A stretch of 64,000 nt of DNA from Halapricum desulfuricans (GTDB lineage: Archaea; Halobacteriota; Halobacteria; Halobacteriales; Haloarculaceae), in the NCBI RefSeq assembly GCF_017094505.1, contig NZ_CP064787.1:1860001-1924000 (forward strand). Direction: 5' to 3'. The position numbers and the translations under genes were made by a program. Positions 9,490 to 18,627 of the stretch are shown one piece after another. Each line of letters starts with the position of its first letter. Position 1 is the first letter of the stretch. Under the pieces are notes generated by a model that ran no database searches, was not told the origin of the DNA, and saw only the letters and a program-made list of their open reading frames with translations.

Positions 9490-9948
9490 TCAGGCGTAGC
9501 GTTCGAGTTCGGGCCGGTCGAGTTCCTCGAGCACGTCCTCGGCGATCGAATCGAGCAGCTTTCGTCCCTCGGCGGTGACCACGCGACCGTCGTTGGCTTC
9601 GGTCTCGACGTAGCCGGCGTCTTCGAGCTGCTGGAGCGCGGTGCGGATGATCTTGCGCGACCCGTCGCTCTGGCTCGGGGGCCGGACCTGATAGCGGTTG
9701 GAGCCGCCCTTGGTGTTGCCGTAGGCGGTCGCGAGCGATCCGACGCCGACGGGGCCGTCGACGGCGACCTTCCGGAGCAGGCTGGCGGCGCGACGCGACC
9801 AGAAGTCGTCCTGCTCGGGCGGCAGTTCGCGGTCGACGCCCGTGGTCGTGAACTCGATCCAGTCCGGTTGCTCGAGGTCGTCCTCGTCGAGTCGGTCCGC
9901 GACGGCCTCGATGAGGTCCTCCGCGGGGACATCGTAGAGTGTCGTCAT
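9490..9948 (-). CDS. rps19e: 30S ribosomal protein S19e
   Basis: A 152-residue archaeal/eukaryotic-type small-subunit ribosomal protein. Family hallmarks are the N-terminal MTTLYDVPAEDLI, the DFWSRRAASLLRKV helix, the basic GNTKGGSNRYQVRPP loop, and the C-terminal ALQQLEDAGYVE winged-helix-like end. The ATG at 9948 gives normal family length; an upstream in-frame start adds twelve residues without family character. It stands upstream of, but well separated from, the DUF302 gene. Confidence 0.97.
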   Translation of the reverse strand: MTTLYDVPAEDLIEAVADRLDEDDLEQPDWIEFTTTGVDRELPPEQDDFWSRRAASLLRKVAVDGPVGVGSLATAYGNTKGGSNRYQVRPPSQSDGSRKIIRTALQQLEDAGYVETEANDGRVVTAEGRKLLDSIAEDVLEELDRPELERYA

Positions 9949-10024
9949 TGAGCGTTCATACTGTGGTCGGTCATTTAAGCACATCGTCTCGTGCCCGTGA
10001 CTGCCGGTGTCGATCGGGGTCCGA

Positions 10025-12139
10025 CTACCCGTGACCCGGATAATCGCGTTCGAAGCGGGCTTCGATCTCGTCGGTGTCGATCTCGATCAGCACCGGGCGA
10101 CCGTGCGGACAGGCGTAGGGGTTCTCACAGTCCGCGAGCGCCTCGAGCAGCGAGACGACCGACCCGTCGGTCAGCGAGGTGTTGGCAGTCACAGAGGGAT
10201 AGCAGGCCAGGTCGGCCAGCAGCTCGTCGGCGACCGCCTCGACCGTCCCGGCGGCGTCGCTGTCGCGCTCGACGAACGACGAGAGGACGTCCCGGACGAG
10301 TGCCGGACCGCCGGCCTCCGCGATCAGCGCCGGGACCGTCCGTACCTCGATCGTCCGGTCGTCGATCCGCTCCGCCTGAAAGCCCAGTCGAGACAGCGCC
10401 TCGGTGAACTGCGCGAACAGCGCCGACTCCCGGGCCGTGAGTTCGATCTCGACGCTGTCGGCCAGCACCTGTGTCGTCGTTTCCCCGAGGAACTGCTCGC
10501 GGAGCCGCTCGTAGTTGATCCGCTCGTCGGCCGCGTGCTGGTCGATCAACACCAGTCCGTCGTCGGTTTCCGCGACCACGTAGCTGTCCTCTATCTGTCC
10601 GAGCACGCGCATCGACGGCAGCGAATCGAACGACTGCATCTCGGGATCGTCGTCGCCGAACCGCCGCTGTTCGGTCGCCGTCACCGCTGGCGTTTCGACT
10701 GTCGATCCCGATCGCCCGGACGTTCCATCCGCCGACCCCTCTCGTTCGGGCGTTCGATCCGGCGACTCCGGCCGATCGTCCGTCTGTTCGGCCGGCTCTG
10801 GCTGGCTGTTGTTGTGACTCGGCTGACTGCTCTCTGCTGTACCCGTCCGGTCGCCCGATGGCGTCCCGACGGACTCGGTCGGGCCGTCGTTGCTCGTTTC
10901 GGTCGACAGTCCGCCGTCCGAGGGGGCTTCACTCGGCGTCATCGAACGCTCGTTGTCCGAATCATGATCGCCCGCAGTGCTCGAGCGTCCGCCCTCGCTG
11001 TGTGTGTCAGCCGCCGTCGAATCGGTTTCGTCGCCCCGGTCCGGTCGGCCGTCAGCCCGGTCTCCGGGGGCGATCTCGGTCTGTTCCGGGGCGGACTGAC
11101 CGCGAGGTGCACGCGTCCGGAGTCCACCTTCGCGACGGAGCGCGTCCTCGACGGCCGCCGTGATCTGCTCGCGGACGCCCTCGGCGTCGGCGAACCTGAC
11201 CTCCATTTTGCGGGGGTGGACGTTGACGTCGACCAGCGCGGGGTCGACCTCGACGAACAGGACGGCGAAGGGGTAGCGGTCGCTCGCGATCTGGCCGCCG
11301 TAGGCCTCGATCACGGCCTCGCGGACGGCGTCAGCGGTGACGAACCGTCCGTTGACGTACGTCGAGAGGTACTCCCGGCTCGCGCGGTTGGTCTCGGGGT
11401 GACTGACCAGCCCCGAGACGTCCTCGAGCGGCCCCTCGGGGACGGCCGCCCCGTCGATCTCGATCATCGCCTCGGCGACCTCGCGCCCGTAGACGTCGAG
11501 CACCGTCGCTTCGAGGTCGCCGCGACCGGTCGTCGCAAACACCTCCCGACCGCCGTGTTCCAGCGCCACGGCGACGTCGGGGTTGGCGAGCGCGTAGGCG
11601 GTCGTGACGCTGTTGACGTGTGCGAACTCCGTGGCCTCCTGCGCGAGGTACTTCCGGCGGGCGGGCACGTTGTAGAACAGGTCGTCGACCTCGACGGTCG
11701 TCCCGACCGGACAACCGGCCGGCCGGACAGTCCCGACGTCGCCGCCCTCGACGGTGAGTTTCGCGCCGCGGTCGGCGCCGCCGTCTCGCGGGCGTGAGGT
11801 GATCGTCAGCCGCGAGACCGCTCCGATCGCGTGGAGCGCCTCTCCGCGGAACCCGAGCGTCGCGAGCCCGCCCTCGAGGTCGTCGATGTCCCGGATCTTC
11901 GAGGTCGTGTGCTGTCTGACCGCTCGCTCCAGCGCCCGCTCGTCCATCCCGATACCGTCGTCGCTGACGCGGATCGACTCGGTGCCGCCGCTCTCGACGG
12001 CGACGCGGACCCGCGAGGCGTCGGCGTCGAGGCTGTTCTCGACCAGCTCTTTGACGACCGAGGCGGGTCGCTCGACGACCTCGCCGGCGGCGATCCGTTC
12101 GACGGTCGTCGGATCGAGCTCCCGGATCTCCTGGGGCAT
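10025..12139 (-). CDS. mutL: DNA mismatch repair protein MutL
   Basis: A 704-residue GHKL ATPase that links mismatch recognition to strand incision. The N-terminal domain has ELVENSLDADA (catalytic Glu and metal Asn), DDGIGM, TLGFRGEAL and VNVHPRKMEVRF. A long acidic Ser/Thr/Gly-rich linker spans about residues 350-500. The C-terminal domain carries the endonuclease metal motif DQHAADERINYE and ACPHGRP, so this MutL should have latent nicking activity. No mutS lies in the window. Confidence 0.97.
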   Translation of the reverse strand: MPQEIRELDPTTVERIAAGEVVERPASVVKELVENSLDADASRVRVAVESGGTESIRVSDDGIGMDERALERAVRQHTTSKIRDIDDLEGGLATLGFRGEALHAIGAVSRLTITSRPRDGGADRGAKLTVEGGDVGTVRPAGCPVGTTVEVDDLFYNVPARRKYLAQEATEFAHVNSVTTAYALANPDVAVALEHGGREVFATTGRGDLEATVLDVYGREVAEAMIEIDGAAVPEGPLEDVSGLVSHPETNRASREYLSTYVNGRFVTADAVREAVIEAYGGQIASDRYPFAVLFVEVDPALVDVNVHPRKMEVRFADAEGVREQITAAVEDALRREGGLRTRAPRGQSAPEQTEIAPGDRADGRPDRGDETDSTAADTHSEGGRSSTAGDHDSDNERSMTPSEAPSDGGLSTETSNDGPTESVGTPSGDRTGTAESSQPSHNNSQPEPAEQTDDRPESPDRTPEREGSADGTSGRSGSTVETPAVTATEQRRFGDDDPEMQSFDSLPSMRVLGQIEDSYVVAETDDGLVLIDQHAADERINYERLREQFLGETTTQVLADSVEIELTARESALFAQFTEALSRLGFQAERIDDRTIEVRTVPALIAEAGGPALVRDVLSSFVERDSDAAGTVEAVADELLADLACYPSVTANTSLTDGSVVSLLEALADCENPYACPHGRPVLIEIDTDEIEARFERDYPGHG

Positions 12140-12323
12140 TCGTGGGCTCGTTGGGAAGCGACGCTCTTGAGACTGCCGGCTGTGTGCGACCCGCGATCGT
12201 CGGTCACAGCGGTGAGGGCACGGAAACCCACCCGTTCGCGGTCGTCGACCCGGAGCAGACTGCCGGCGGTCACTGCGAAGTGTCGATCCAAGCGCTTTAT
12301 TTTCTCGATACGAAACCGTATCT

Positions 12324-12932
12324 GTGGCCCTATACGACCGCTATCTCGCCGCGCGCATCCGCTGGAGCGACGCGTCGCTGCCCGAATCGGTCGCCGTCGT
12401 CCTCACCGAGCGGGACCTCCTCGAGAAGGGGGCTTACGAGACGCTGGAACGGTGCTGGCGCTGGGCGTTCGAGTACGGGGCAGCGCACGTTCTGGTGTAC
12501 GTCAGCGTGCTCGACGAGGAGGTCGTCCCGACGTTACAGCGCCAGTTCGGCGATGTAGACGCCCCCCGTCCGACCGCCGTCCGCGGCCCCGGTGACGACC
12601 GGCAGGCAGACGCGCCGATCCAGGTGAGTATCGGACTGGGCGGCAAACACGAGTTCGCGACCGCAGTCCAGGGACTGGCCGAGGAGGTCGCGGACGGCGA
12701 ACTCGATCCCGAAGACGTCGACGAATCGGAGATCGAGAAGCGACTGGTCTTCCCGACTGCCCCGGATCTGGTCGTCAAGACCGGTGCCGAACGGCTCTCG
12801 GATTTCATGATCTGGCAGTCGGTGTACTCCGAACTGTACTTCACCGACGTGAACTGGCGCGATTTCCGCAAGCGAGACTATCTGCGGGCGCTGCGGGACT
12901 ACCAGACTCGACAGCGTCGGTACGGTCGGTGA
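12324..12932 (+). CDS. Cis-prenyltransferase (undecaprenyl diphosphate synthase) family protein lacking the usual catalytic Asp
   Basis: A 202-residue protein. Its C-terminal half fits cis-prenyltransferases: LVVKTGAERLSDFMIWQSVYSELYF, then W-x2-F and a terminal RQRRYGR. At the N-terminus, where active enzymes have VAIIMDGN, this protein reads VAVVLTERD, so the aspartate that binds Mg2+-diphosphate is absent. It may be a non-catalytic partner, comparable to the Nogo-B-type subunit of eukaryotic enzymes, or an enzyme with altered chemistry; both are inference. The GTG at 12324 lies 25 bases after the TATA-like GCTTTATTTT. Confidence 0.8.
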   Translation: MALYDRYLAARIRWSDASLPESVAVVLTERDLLEKGAYETLERCWRWAFEYGAAHVLVYVSVLDEEVVPTLQRQFGDVDAPRPTAVRGPGDDRQADAPIQVSIGLGGKHEFATAVQGLAEEVADGELDPEDVDESEIEKRLVFPTAPDLVVKTGAERLSDFMIWQSVYSELYFTDVNWRDFRKRDYLRALRDYQTRQRRYGR

Positions 12933-12999
12933 TCGACCCTCCACCGCGATAGTCGGACGCATCCGGACGCTTTTGTCCCGGCCGGCCCCAGCGAGACGC

Positions 13000-13692
13000 A
13001 TGGACGTACTCGGCGACCTCGTGAGCCCCGAACGCGGCGACGACCGGCTGTGGATTCACCGACCGGGGCCGCGAAGCCGATCCTGGAGCGGCGAGCAGTT
13101 CCGCGTCGACGCCTGGAAGGCCGGCAACCTCCTGCGACACTACGGGGTCCGAAAAGGAGCGACGGTCGGGCTGCTCGACGGCGACGGCCCCCCAGACGCG
13201 CAGGCGCTGATCGCGCTGTTTGGCGCGTGGACGCTCGGTGGGATTGTCCGGCCGAATCCTGTGGACATGGACGGAGTCGACGTGGTCGTCGGACCGACCG
13301 ACGACCTCGACGGTCGGGACCTGCCACCCGGGTGCAAGGCGATGGGGTTCGGTCGCCCGCCCGACGATCCGACGGTCGCGCACTTCGAGGGCGAACGCTG
13401 GAGCGAGAACCCAGTGCCGTTTCCCGCCGACGTCGAACCGTCCGATCGGGCGCTGCGGACGGACGACGGCGAATACACGCACGCGGAACTGCTGGCGGAC
13501 GGCGAGCGGGCCAGCGAGGAGTTCAGTCTCGGAGCGGACGACCGCGTGGCGCTGCGAGCGTCGCTTTCCGAGGCCGGAGCCGTCGTCGCCGGCGTGCTCG
13601 CGCCGCTGCTTTCGGGTGCGACGATCACGCTGGGTGACGAAGCGACGGTAACGGTGACAGGAGACGACGGGACGGCAACGGTGTCGCGCTAG
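13000..13692 (+). CDS. Truncated adenylate-forming (AMP-binding) domain protein
   Basis: A 230-residue protein resembling only the N-terminal part of acyl-CoA synthetases: WIHRPGPRSRSWSGEQFRV, LLRHYGVRKGATVGLL, and a paired ALIALFGAWTLGGIVRPN. It lacks the Ser/Thr/Gly-rich ATP loop and the C-terminal lid, so adenylation activity is unlikely. No stop or frameshift marks a longer remnant downstream, and the start has a good promoter (CTTTTGTC near 12973, 27 bases upstream). It therefore looks like a stable short protein rather than fresh decay. Confidence 0.65.
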   Translation: MDVLGDLVSPERGDDRLWIHRPGPRSRSWSGEQFRVDAWKAGNLLRHYGVRKGATVGLLDGDGPPDAQALIALFGAWTLGGIVRPNPVDMDGVDVVVGPTDDLDGRDLPPGCKAMGFGRPPDDPTVAHFEGERWSENPVPFPADVEPSDRALRTDDGEYTHAELLADGERASEEFSLGADDRVALRASLSEAGAVVAGVLAPLLSGATITLGDEATVTVTGDDGTATVSR

Positions 13693-14432
13693 TCGCGCGG
13701 GCGGACGTAGTTCGCCAGCGTCACGAGCGTCCCGAGGATCCAGCCGACGGGAACGGCGATCCCGAACCACATGACGACGTAGGCGACTCCCTCCAGTTCG
13801 TAGTTGTTCCGGAGATACGTGTTGATATCACCGATAGCCAGGACGTTGTCGAGTATCCACACCGCCAGTGACTCGCTCTGCGGGAAGACGACCGCAGCGA
13901 GTTGCTGAGAGTACAGCGCGGCCACGACAGGGGGCAGGAAGATCGCAGTGATCGCCAGCGGATAGGAGACGAGGACCGTCGACGCGCGACCGCCGACCCG
14001 ACTGGTGACGACGGCGAGGGCGGCCGAGGCAGTTGCGACCGCTCCCGCGGCGACGACGGCGACGACGCCGGCCGTGGTCATCTCGAGCTGGAAGCGCGCG
14101 AGCGCCGAAAGCGCGCTCCAGACCACGACGGAGACGACGACGACGCCGAGCACGCCGATCCGGGTGGCCGCCGAGTCGAGCTTGCTCGCCTGATAGCGCA
14201 GCACGTACCCGAAAAGCACCAGCGGATAGAGCAGACCGACGAGCGGCGCGCCGAGCCCGGCCCACAGCCAGTAGGCGATCCGGCTCCCCGTCGTCTCGGG
14301 ACGCCACTTGCCCAGAACCGTCTGTTCGGCGTCGAGCTGGCGCGGATAGAGCAGTTCCATCCAGGTCTCGTGGAGGCGCTTGAGGTCGATCCGGATCGCC
14401 CCGGCGAGACCCGTCCGATTGGCGGCCGACAT
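13689..14432 (-). CDS. Polytopic membrane protein of unknown function
   Basis: A 247-residue protein. A cytoplasmic N-terminal region of about 50 residues contains the distinctive WMELLYPRQLDAEQTVLGKW. About six hydrophobic helices follow, and the C-terminus is short and charged. The ATG at 14432 is preferred over the GTG six bases upstream because the TATA-like ATTAACC is centred 28 bases before it. I do not recognise the family. It overlaps the convergent adenylation-domain gene by three bases at the stops. Confidence 0.75.
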   Translation of the reverse strand: MSAANRTGLAGAIRIDLKRLHETWMELLYPRQLDAEQTVLGKWRPETTGSRIAYWLWAGLGAPLVGLLYPLVLFGYVLRYQASKLDSAATRIGVLGVVVVSVVVWSALSALARFQLEMTTAGVVAVVAAGAVATASAALAVVTSRVGGRASTVLVSYPLAITAIFLPPVVAALYSQQLAAVVFPQSESLAVWILDNVLAIGDINTYLRNNYELEGVAYVVMWFGIAVPVGWILGTLVTLANYVRPRD

Positions 14433-14537
14433 ACGCACCGGTTCGATCGCCCGCTGGTTAATAGTTATCAGTTTCCGTCCGTCGAGACGCAGGCGCCTGC
14501 TCGAGGCGCGAATGTCGCCACCGGAGCACGAACGCCG

Positions 14538-15368
14538 TCACCAGGGTGCGAACCCGGGGTCGACCTTTCGGCGCGTCCGGTCGATGCTATCGATCTTCCG
14601 GAGGTCTTCCTCGTCCAGTTCCAGCGTCAGGCTCTCCCAGTTGTCACGGATGTGTGCCTCGCTGGTCGCTTTCGGGATCGCCGTAACGTCGCTTTCGCGC
14701 AGCCACGCCAGACTGACCTGCGCCTCGCTGACGCCGTGTTTCTCGGCGATTTCGGAGAGAACGTCGATTTCGAAGACGTCACCGCGTGCCAGCGGCGAGT
14801 ACGCGACGATTTCGATATCGTGTTCGCGGGCGTACTCGCGCAACTCGCGCTGCTGGAGCATCGGATGGGTCTCGACCTGATTGGCGAAGATCGGCGCGTC
14901 GAGATGCTCGCGCGCCTCGTCGACGTGTCGCGGCTCGAAGTTGCTCACGCCGATGTTCCGGATGGTCCCCTCGTCGTAGAGTTCGTCGAACGCCTCCAGC
15001 GTCGATCCGGGCTCGTAGGTTCGCGACGGCCAGTGGACGTACAGCAGGTCGAGATAGTCAGTCCCGAGCCTGTCGAGACTCTCCTGAGTCGTCTCGAGGA
15101 CGTCCTCGTAATCGAGATTCGAGATCCAGACTTTCGTCGCGAGGAAGATCTCGTCGCGGTCGACGTCCGCGGCGGCGATTCCCTCGCCGACGGCGTCCTC
15201 GTTGCCGTAGGCCTGTGCGGTGTCGATGTGGCGATACCCCGTCTCCAGGGCCGTCCGGACGCTATCGGCACACTGGTTCGGGTCCTCGTTCTCCCAGGTA
15301 CCGAGACCGAGCATCGGCATCCCTTGCGCACGCGGGACGCTCTCTGGCGTCAGTTCAGTAGATGTCAT
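14538..15368 (-). CDS. Aldo/keto reductase
   Basis: A 276-residue NADPH-dependent oxidoreductase with the full AKR tetrad: Asp49, Tyr54, Lys79 and His112. The family also shows in GYRHIDTAQAYGNE, IGVSNFEPRH, and the C-terminal IPKATSEAHIRDN that binds the 2'-phosphate. It is probably a 2,5-diketo-gluconate-reductase-like enzyme, but the substrate cannot be read from sequence. The TATA-like CTTTAAAT at 15392-15399 lies 28 bases upstream of the ATG, giving a leaderless transcript. Confidence 0.93.
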   Translation of the reverse strand: MTSTELTPESVPRAQGMPMLGLGTWENEDPNQCADSVRTALETGYRHIDTAQAYGNEDAVGEGIAAADVDRDEIFLATKVWISNLDYEDVLETTQESLDRLGTDYLDLLYVHWPSRTYEPGSTLEAFDELYDEGTIRNIGVSNFEPRHVDEAREHLDAPIFANQVETHPMLQQRELREYAREHDIEIVAYSPLARGDVFEIDVLSEIAEKHGVSEAQVSLAWLRESDVTAIPKATSEAHIRDNWESLTLELDEEDLRKIDSIDRTRRKVDPGFAPW

Positions 15369-15453
15369 CGTTTCAAACGAGGGGTTCGACGCTTTAAATC
15401 GTTCTGAAGCGTGTGGCGATCTATCATGAGAGGCGGCCGCATGTCGGGCGCGA

Positions 15454-16824
15454 TCAGTACTTCGGCTCGGCCCCGACGCGGTCGTAGAAGCGGTTCATGA
15501 ACTCGTCGCGTTCGCGTCGCCAGTGTCCGAACCCCGACGGCGTCGTGGGGAACTGATCGTAGATCGACTTGAGTTCGTCGGCCATCGCGTTGACCCGGTA
15601 CGCGTCGTACAGCGTCCCCCAGTGGCCGACCGTCGAGACGGCAAGCTCGAGTTTGTCGAGCAGTCCCATCGAGGCCGTGCCCTCCCTGCCGAGGACGTCG
15701 ATCAACTGCCGGGCGGGCAGCGACGCGATCACGTCGGTTAGCTCGTCGATCGAGTGGGCGGTCCCGAAGACGTTGTACAGGTCCATCGCGGCGAAGCGCT
15801 TGCCGAAGTCCGTCTGGATCCGGTGGTTGTACTCCCAGAGCGCGCCCTCGTCGGTCGCCTCCTCGACGACGGCGTCGGCGGCGATCTCGCCGGCCCAGTG
15901 ACCGGCCTTTGCCGCGCCGGGGATGCCGCCGCCGGTCGTCGGGTTGACGTGCGCGGCGGCGTCCCCGGCCGCGAGATAGCCCGGTGCGACCGCCGAGTCG
16001 TACGGCCGGCGCGTCGGCAACGCCGCGCCGAGTTTGTCCTCGACGGTCGCGCCCGCGAATTCGGGCCGCGCTTCGAGGTCCTGACGGAGCGTTTCGACCA
16101 GCTGCATCGGCTCTTCAGTCATCTGAAAGCCAAGTCCGACGTTGATCTCGGTCTCCGTCCGGGGGAAATACCACAGGTAACCCAGCTGTTCGGTCGGCTT
16201 GAACACCAGCGCGTCGTCGTACCCGACGGGGTCGTCCACCCGCAGGACCTCTCGGTAGGCCGAACAGAAGTGCGTGTAATCGACGTTCGTCTCGAAGGTC
16301 GCCCCCGAGAAGTCGGCCTTGTCCTGTAGTATCGACAGCGCCCCGGCCGCGTCGATCGTGATCGGGGCCTCGTAACGGCGCTGTGTGTCGTTCCGTACCG
16401 CGACGACCCCCTCGACGACACCGTCGCGCTGAACGACGTCTTGCACGACGGTGTCGTAGTGGATCGTCACGCCGGCGCGGTCGGCCTCCTCGAGCAGGAC
16501 CTCGCCGTAGCGCTTGCGATCGATGATCGAACCGGACCGGTCGCCGAACGAGTATTCGATGCGGTCGCCGTCTGGGAGTTCAAACAGCGCTCGCTGGACC
16601 GTGTCGTTGGTGAACGACTCCGCACGGAGATACTCCCGGTCGATCGCGTCCGGGAACGTGCTCGCGCCCTTGATCGCGTCACCGCAGGCGATGTGGCCCG
16701 CCTCGTCCGCGGATTTCCGCTCCAGCAGTGCCACGTCCAGTCCCTCGCGGGCGGCGGTCGTGGCGGCGAACGCGCCGGCGGTACCACCTCCGACGACGAT
16801 CACGTCGAACTGTCGGCCATGCAT
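15454..16824 (-). CDS. Geranylgeranyl reductase-family FAD oxidoreductase
   Basis: A 456-residue flavoprotein. It has the N-terminal FAD Rossmann motif VIVVGGGTAGAFAA, the GGR-type IACGDAIKG, and the late FAD motif GYLAAGDAAAHVNPTTGGGIPGA (given here as its recognisable core). Family members saturate the isoprenoid chains of archaeal lipids or quinones, and that role is plausible here. The ATG at 16824 was chosen over a GTG at 16842 because TATA-like sequences (CCTTTTGG, GGTATATC) sit 24-29 bases before it. A more distant relative lies at 48844-50208. Confidence 0.88.
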   Translation of the reverse strand: MHGRQFDVIVVGGGTAGAFAATTAAREGLDVALLERKSADEAGHIACGDAIKGASTFPDAIDREYLRAESFTNDTVQRALFELPDGDRIEYSFGDRSGSIIDRKRYGEVLLEEADRAGVTIHYDTVVQDVVQRDGVVEGVVAVRNDTQRRYEAPITIDAAGALSILQDKADFSGATFETNVDYTHFCSAYREVLRVDDPVGYDDALVFKPTEQLGYLWYFPRTETEINVGLGFQMTEEPMQLVETLRQDLEARPEFAGATVEDKLGAALPTRRPYDSAVAPGYLAAGDAAAHVNPTTGGGIPGAAKAGHWAGEIAADAVVEEATDEGALWEYNHRIQTDFGKRFAAMDLYNVFGTAHSIDELTDVIASLPARQLIDVLGREGTASMGLLDKLELAVSTVGHWGTLYDAYRVNAMADELKSIYDQFPTTPSGFGHWRRERDEFMNRFYDRVGAEPKY

Positions 16825-16981
16825 CGCCGTCTCGTTCGCCACGATATACCAAAAGGCTGTCGTGAACGTACGGTCAGGTGTTCGGAGTTTCCGACGCTCG
16901 TTCCAGAACTGCAGACAGAGCCACTGTTCCTGTCAATCTGTCCGGCAGAATTGATTTACTGTCCCGACCCCGAGTTCCGGC

Positions 16982-17629
16982 GTGGCGTACGAGACGATCC
17001 TGTTCGACATGGACGGCGTGTTGCTGACGGGCTGTCACACCGACCCCGACGTCTATCGCCGGGCGGTCGCCGCGACGCTCGCCGACTTCGGGACCGACTA
17101 CGACGGTGAGCCCTCGGGACTGGTCAGGCCCGACGACGTCGCGGAGATACGGACGACCTGTGACGACCTCGGACTGGCGGCCGCCCCGGCCTGGGCCTAC
17201 CGCGAACGGGCCGCGACTGACATCGAAAACGAGCGCATCGCCGGCGGCGATCGGGTCCCATTCGAGGACGTCGCCGTCCTCTCGGAACTCGCTGAGAGCC
17301 GGACGCTCGCCGTCGTCAGCAACAACCGACAGGGGACGGTCCGGTTCGCCGCCGACTACTTCGACTGGCCGGTCGAAATCGCCCGCGGCCGCTACCCGAC
17401 GCTGTCGGCGTTCGGCCGGTGCAAGCCCGACGGACACCTGCTTCGGTGGACGCTCGATCGACTCGGCACGGACGACGCCCTGTTCGTCGGCGACCGCCAT
17501 ACGGACGTCGAAGCGGCACACCGTGTCGGCATCGACGCCGCGCTGCTGTCCCGGGGCGACGTGCCCGACGGCGGCCCCGAACCCACCCACCATATCGAGT
17601 CGCTTTCCGAACTTCCGGACCTGCTGTGA
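16982..17629 (+). CDS. HAD-superfamily hydrolase
   Basis: A 215-residue haloacid-dehalogenase-type phosphatase. The motifs are in order: LFDMDGVLL near residue 8 with the nucleophile and acid aspartates, VVSNNRQG, GRCKPDG with the motif III lysine, and VGDRHTDVEAA. It resembles phosphoglycolate-phosphatase-like enzymes, but the substrate is open. The start is a GTG with TTGATTTACT centred 26 bases upstream, so the message is probably leaderless. Confidence 0.9.
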   Translation: MAYETILFDMDGVLLTGCHTDPDVYRRAVAATLADFGTDYDGEPSGLVRPDDVAEIRTTCDDLGLAAAPAWAYRERAATDIENERIAGGDRVPFEDVAVLSELAESRTLAVVSNNRQGTVRFAADYFDWPVEIARGRYPTLSAFGRCKPDGHLLRWTLDRLGTDDALFVGDRHTDVEAAHRVGIDAALLSRGDVPDGGPEPTHHIESLSELPDLL

Positions 17630-17713
17630 CCGTCGGCGGGTCGACGACGGTGCTTGCATAGTCTTGTGTTTGTCCCAATGTATTACTTAGTCCAGTGACT
17701 ATCCCGGATGCAC

Positions 17714-17917
17714 ATGGAACGCAACGTCGGTCGGACGGACCGGAATGCGCGCATCGCCGCGGGATCAGCGCTCGTCGGTGCAGGACTACTCGCGGGACCG
17801 AAAGCCCCGGCAAAGAGCGCGGCCGCTGCCGGTGTCGGCAGCGTGATGGTCGCAACCGCAGCGACAGGTCGCTGTCCAGCCTACGAACTCGCCGGGATCG
17901 ACACGCTCGAAGGATAG
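17714..17917 (+). CDS. DUF2892-type small membrane protein
   Basis: A 67-residue protein beginning MERNVGRTDRNARI, with a short hydrophobic middle and the typical end VATAATGRCPAYELAGI. This is the pattern of the inner-membrane DUF2892 family, often found near rhodanese or sulfur genes though not here. The TATA-like TATTACTTAG at 17681-17690 places transcription at the ATG at 17714 rather than the ATG six bases earlier. Confidence 0.85.
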   Translation: MERNVGRTDRNARIAAGSALVGAGLLAGPKAPAKSAAAAGVGSVMVATAATGRCPAYELAGIDTLEG

Positions 17918-17964
17918 CCGTCGACTCGTTTTCTGAACTGTCGATTTCGGCGTCCAGACGCCGC

Positions 17965-18561
17965 CTACGGGCAGTCGTTTCGACACGGACCGAACGCCTC
18001 CGAGAGACGTTCCCTGTCGACGTATCGCCCGACACGCGAGCGATAGTCCTCGTAGCGATCACCGTAGCGCTCCGCCAGCGCCGGCTCCTCGGCGAGCGGC
18101 CTGACCGCGAACCAGCCGACGATCGCCCCCGCCAGAATCAGCGCCTGCCAGGAGCCGGCCGCGACCGCGAGTCCGGCGACGGCACCGGCATGACCCACCA
18201 CTTCGGGATTGCGCGAGAACCGGAACGGGCCGTCGGCGTGGTGGTTCCACTCCAGCCCCAGGATCTCTTCGGGACCCTCGAACTCGTCGGCGGTCAGGAC
18301 GTTGACCGCCGCGCCGAGCACGAACGCGCCGCCTCCGAGGATCGAGACGACGCCGACCGGATAGAGACTGCCCGACGTGGTCGCTATCAGAGTGAAAAAC
18401 GACCCCGCCATCGACATCACGAGCAGCCAGTACAGCCCGAACCGCCCCGTGATCTCGTCCGGCGGCCAGGGCCGACGTTCGGCGTCGATCGCCGCCCGCC
18501 CCGTCAGGACGAACTGCAGCGCGGCCCCGGTCAGCCCGATTGCAAGTAGGGTCTCACTCAT
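17965..18561 (-). CDS. Isoprenylcysteine carboxyl methyltransferase-like membrane methyltransferase
   Basis: A 198-residue integral membrane protein with four or five hydrophobic segments. It carries the ICMT/phospholipid methyltransferase signature: FRFSRNPEVVGH, and later EEPALAERYGDRYEDYRSRVGRY. These motifs bind S-adenosylmethionine at the membrane face. Proteins of this kind in prokaryotes methylate lipids or unknown small substrates. The short DUF2892 gene ends 47 bases from its stop, convergent. Confidence 0.85.
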   Translation of the reverse strand: MSETLLAIGLTGAALQFVLTGRAAIDAERRPWPPDEITGRFGLYWLLVMSMAGSFFTLIATTSGSLYPVGVVSILGGGAFVLGAAVNVLTADEFEGPEEILGLEWNHHADGPFRFSRNPEVVGHAGAVAGLAVAAGSWQALILAGAIVGWFAVRPLAEEPALAERYGDRYEDYRSRVGRYVDRERLSEAFGPCRNDCP

Positions 18562-18627
18562 ACGTGTCCTGTGGGCTACACCGACTTGTATTGTGGGATC
18601 GTCGAAATACTGCCCCGCGTGCCCGAC

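Noticed and set aside
10007-11797. A 596-codon open frame opposite mutL
   Set aside because: Antisense shadow of a GC-rich gene. MutL on the other strand has all its motifs.
12142-12558. A 138-codon ORF overlapping the prenyltransferase-like gene
   Set aside because: Out-of-frame shadow; its first half lies in the mutL promoter region and shows no protein character.
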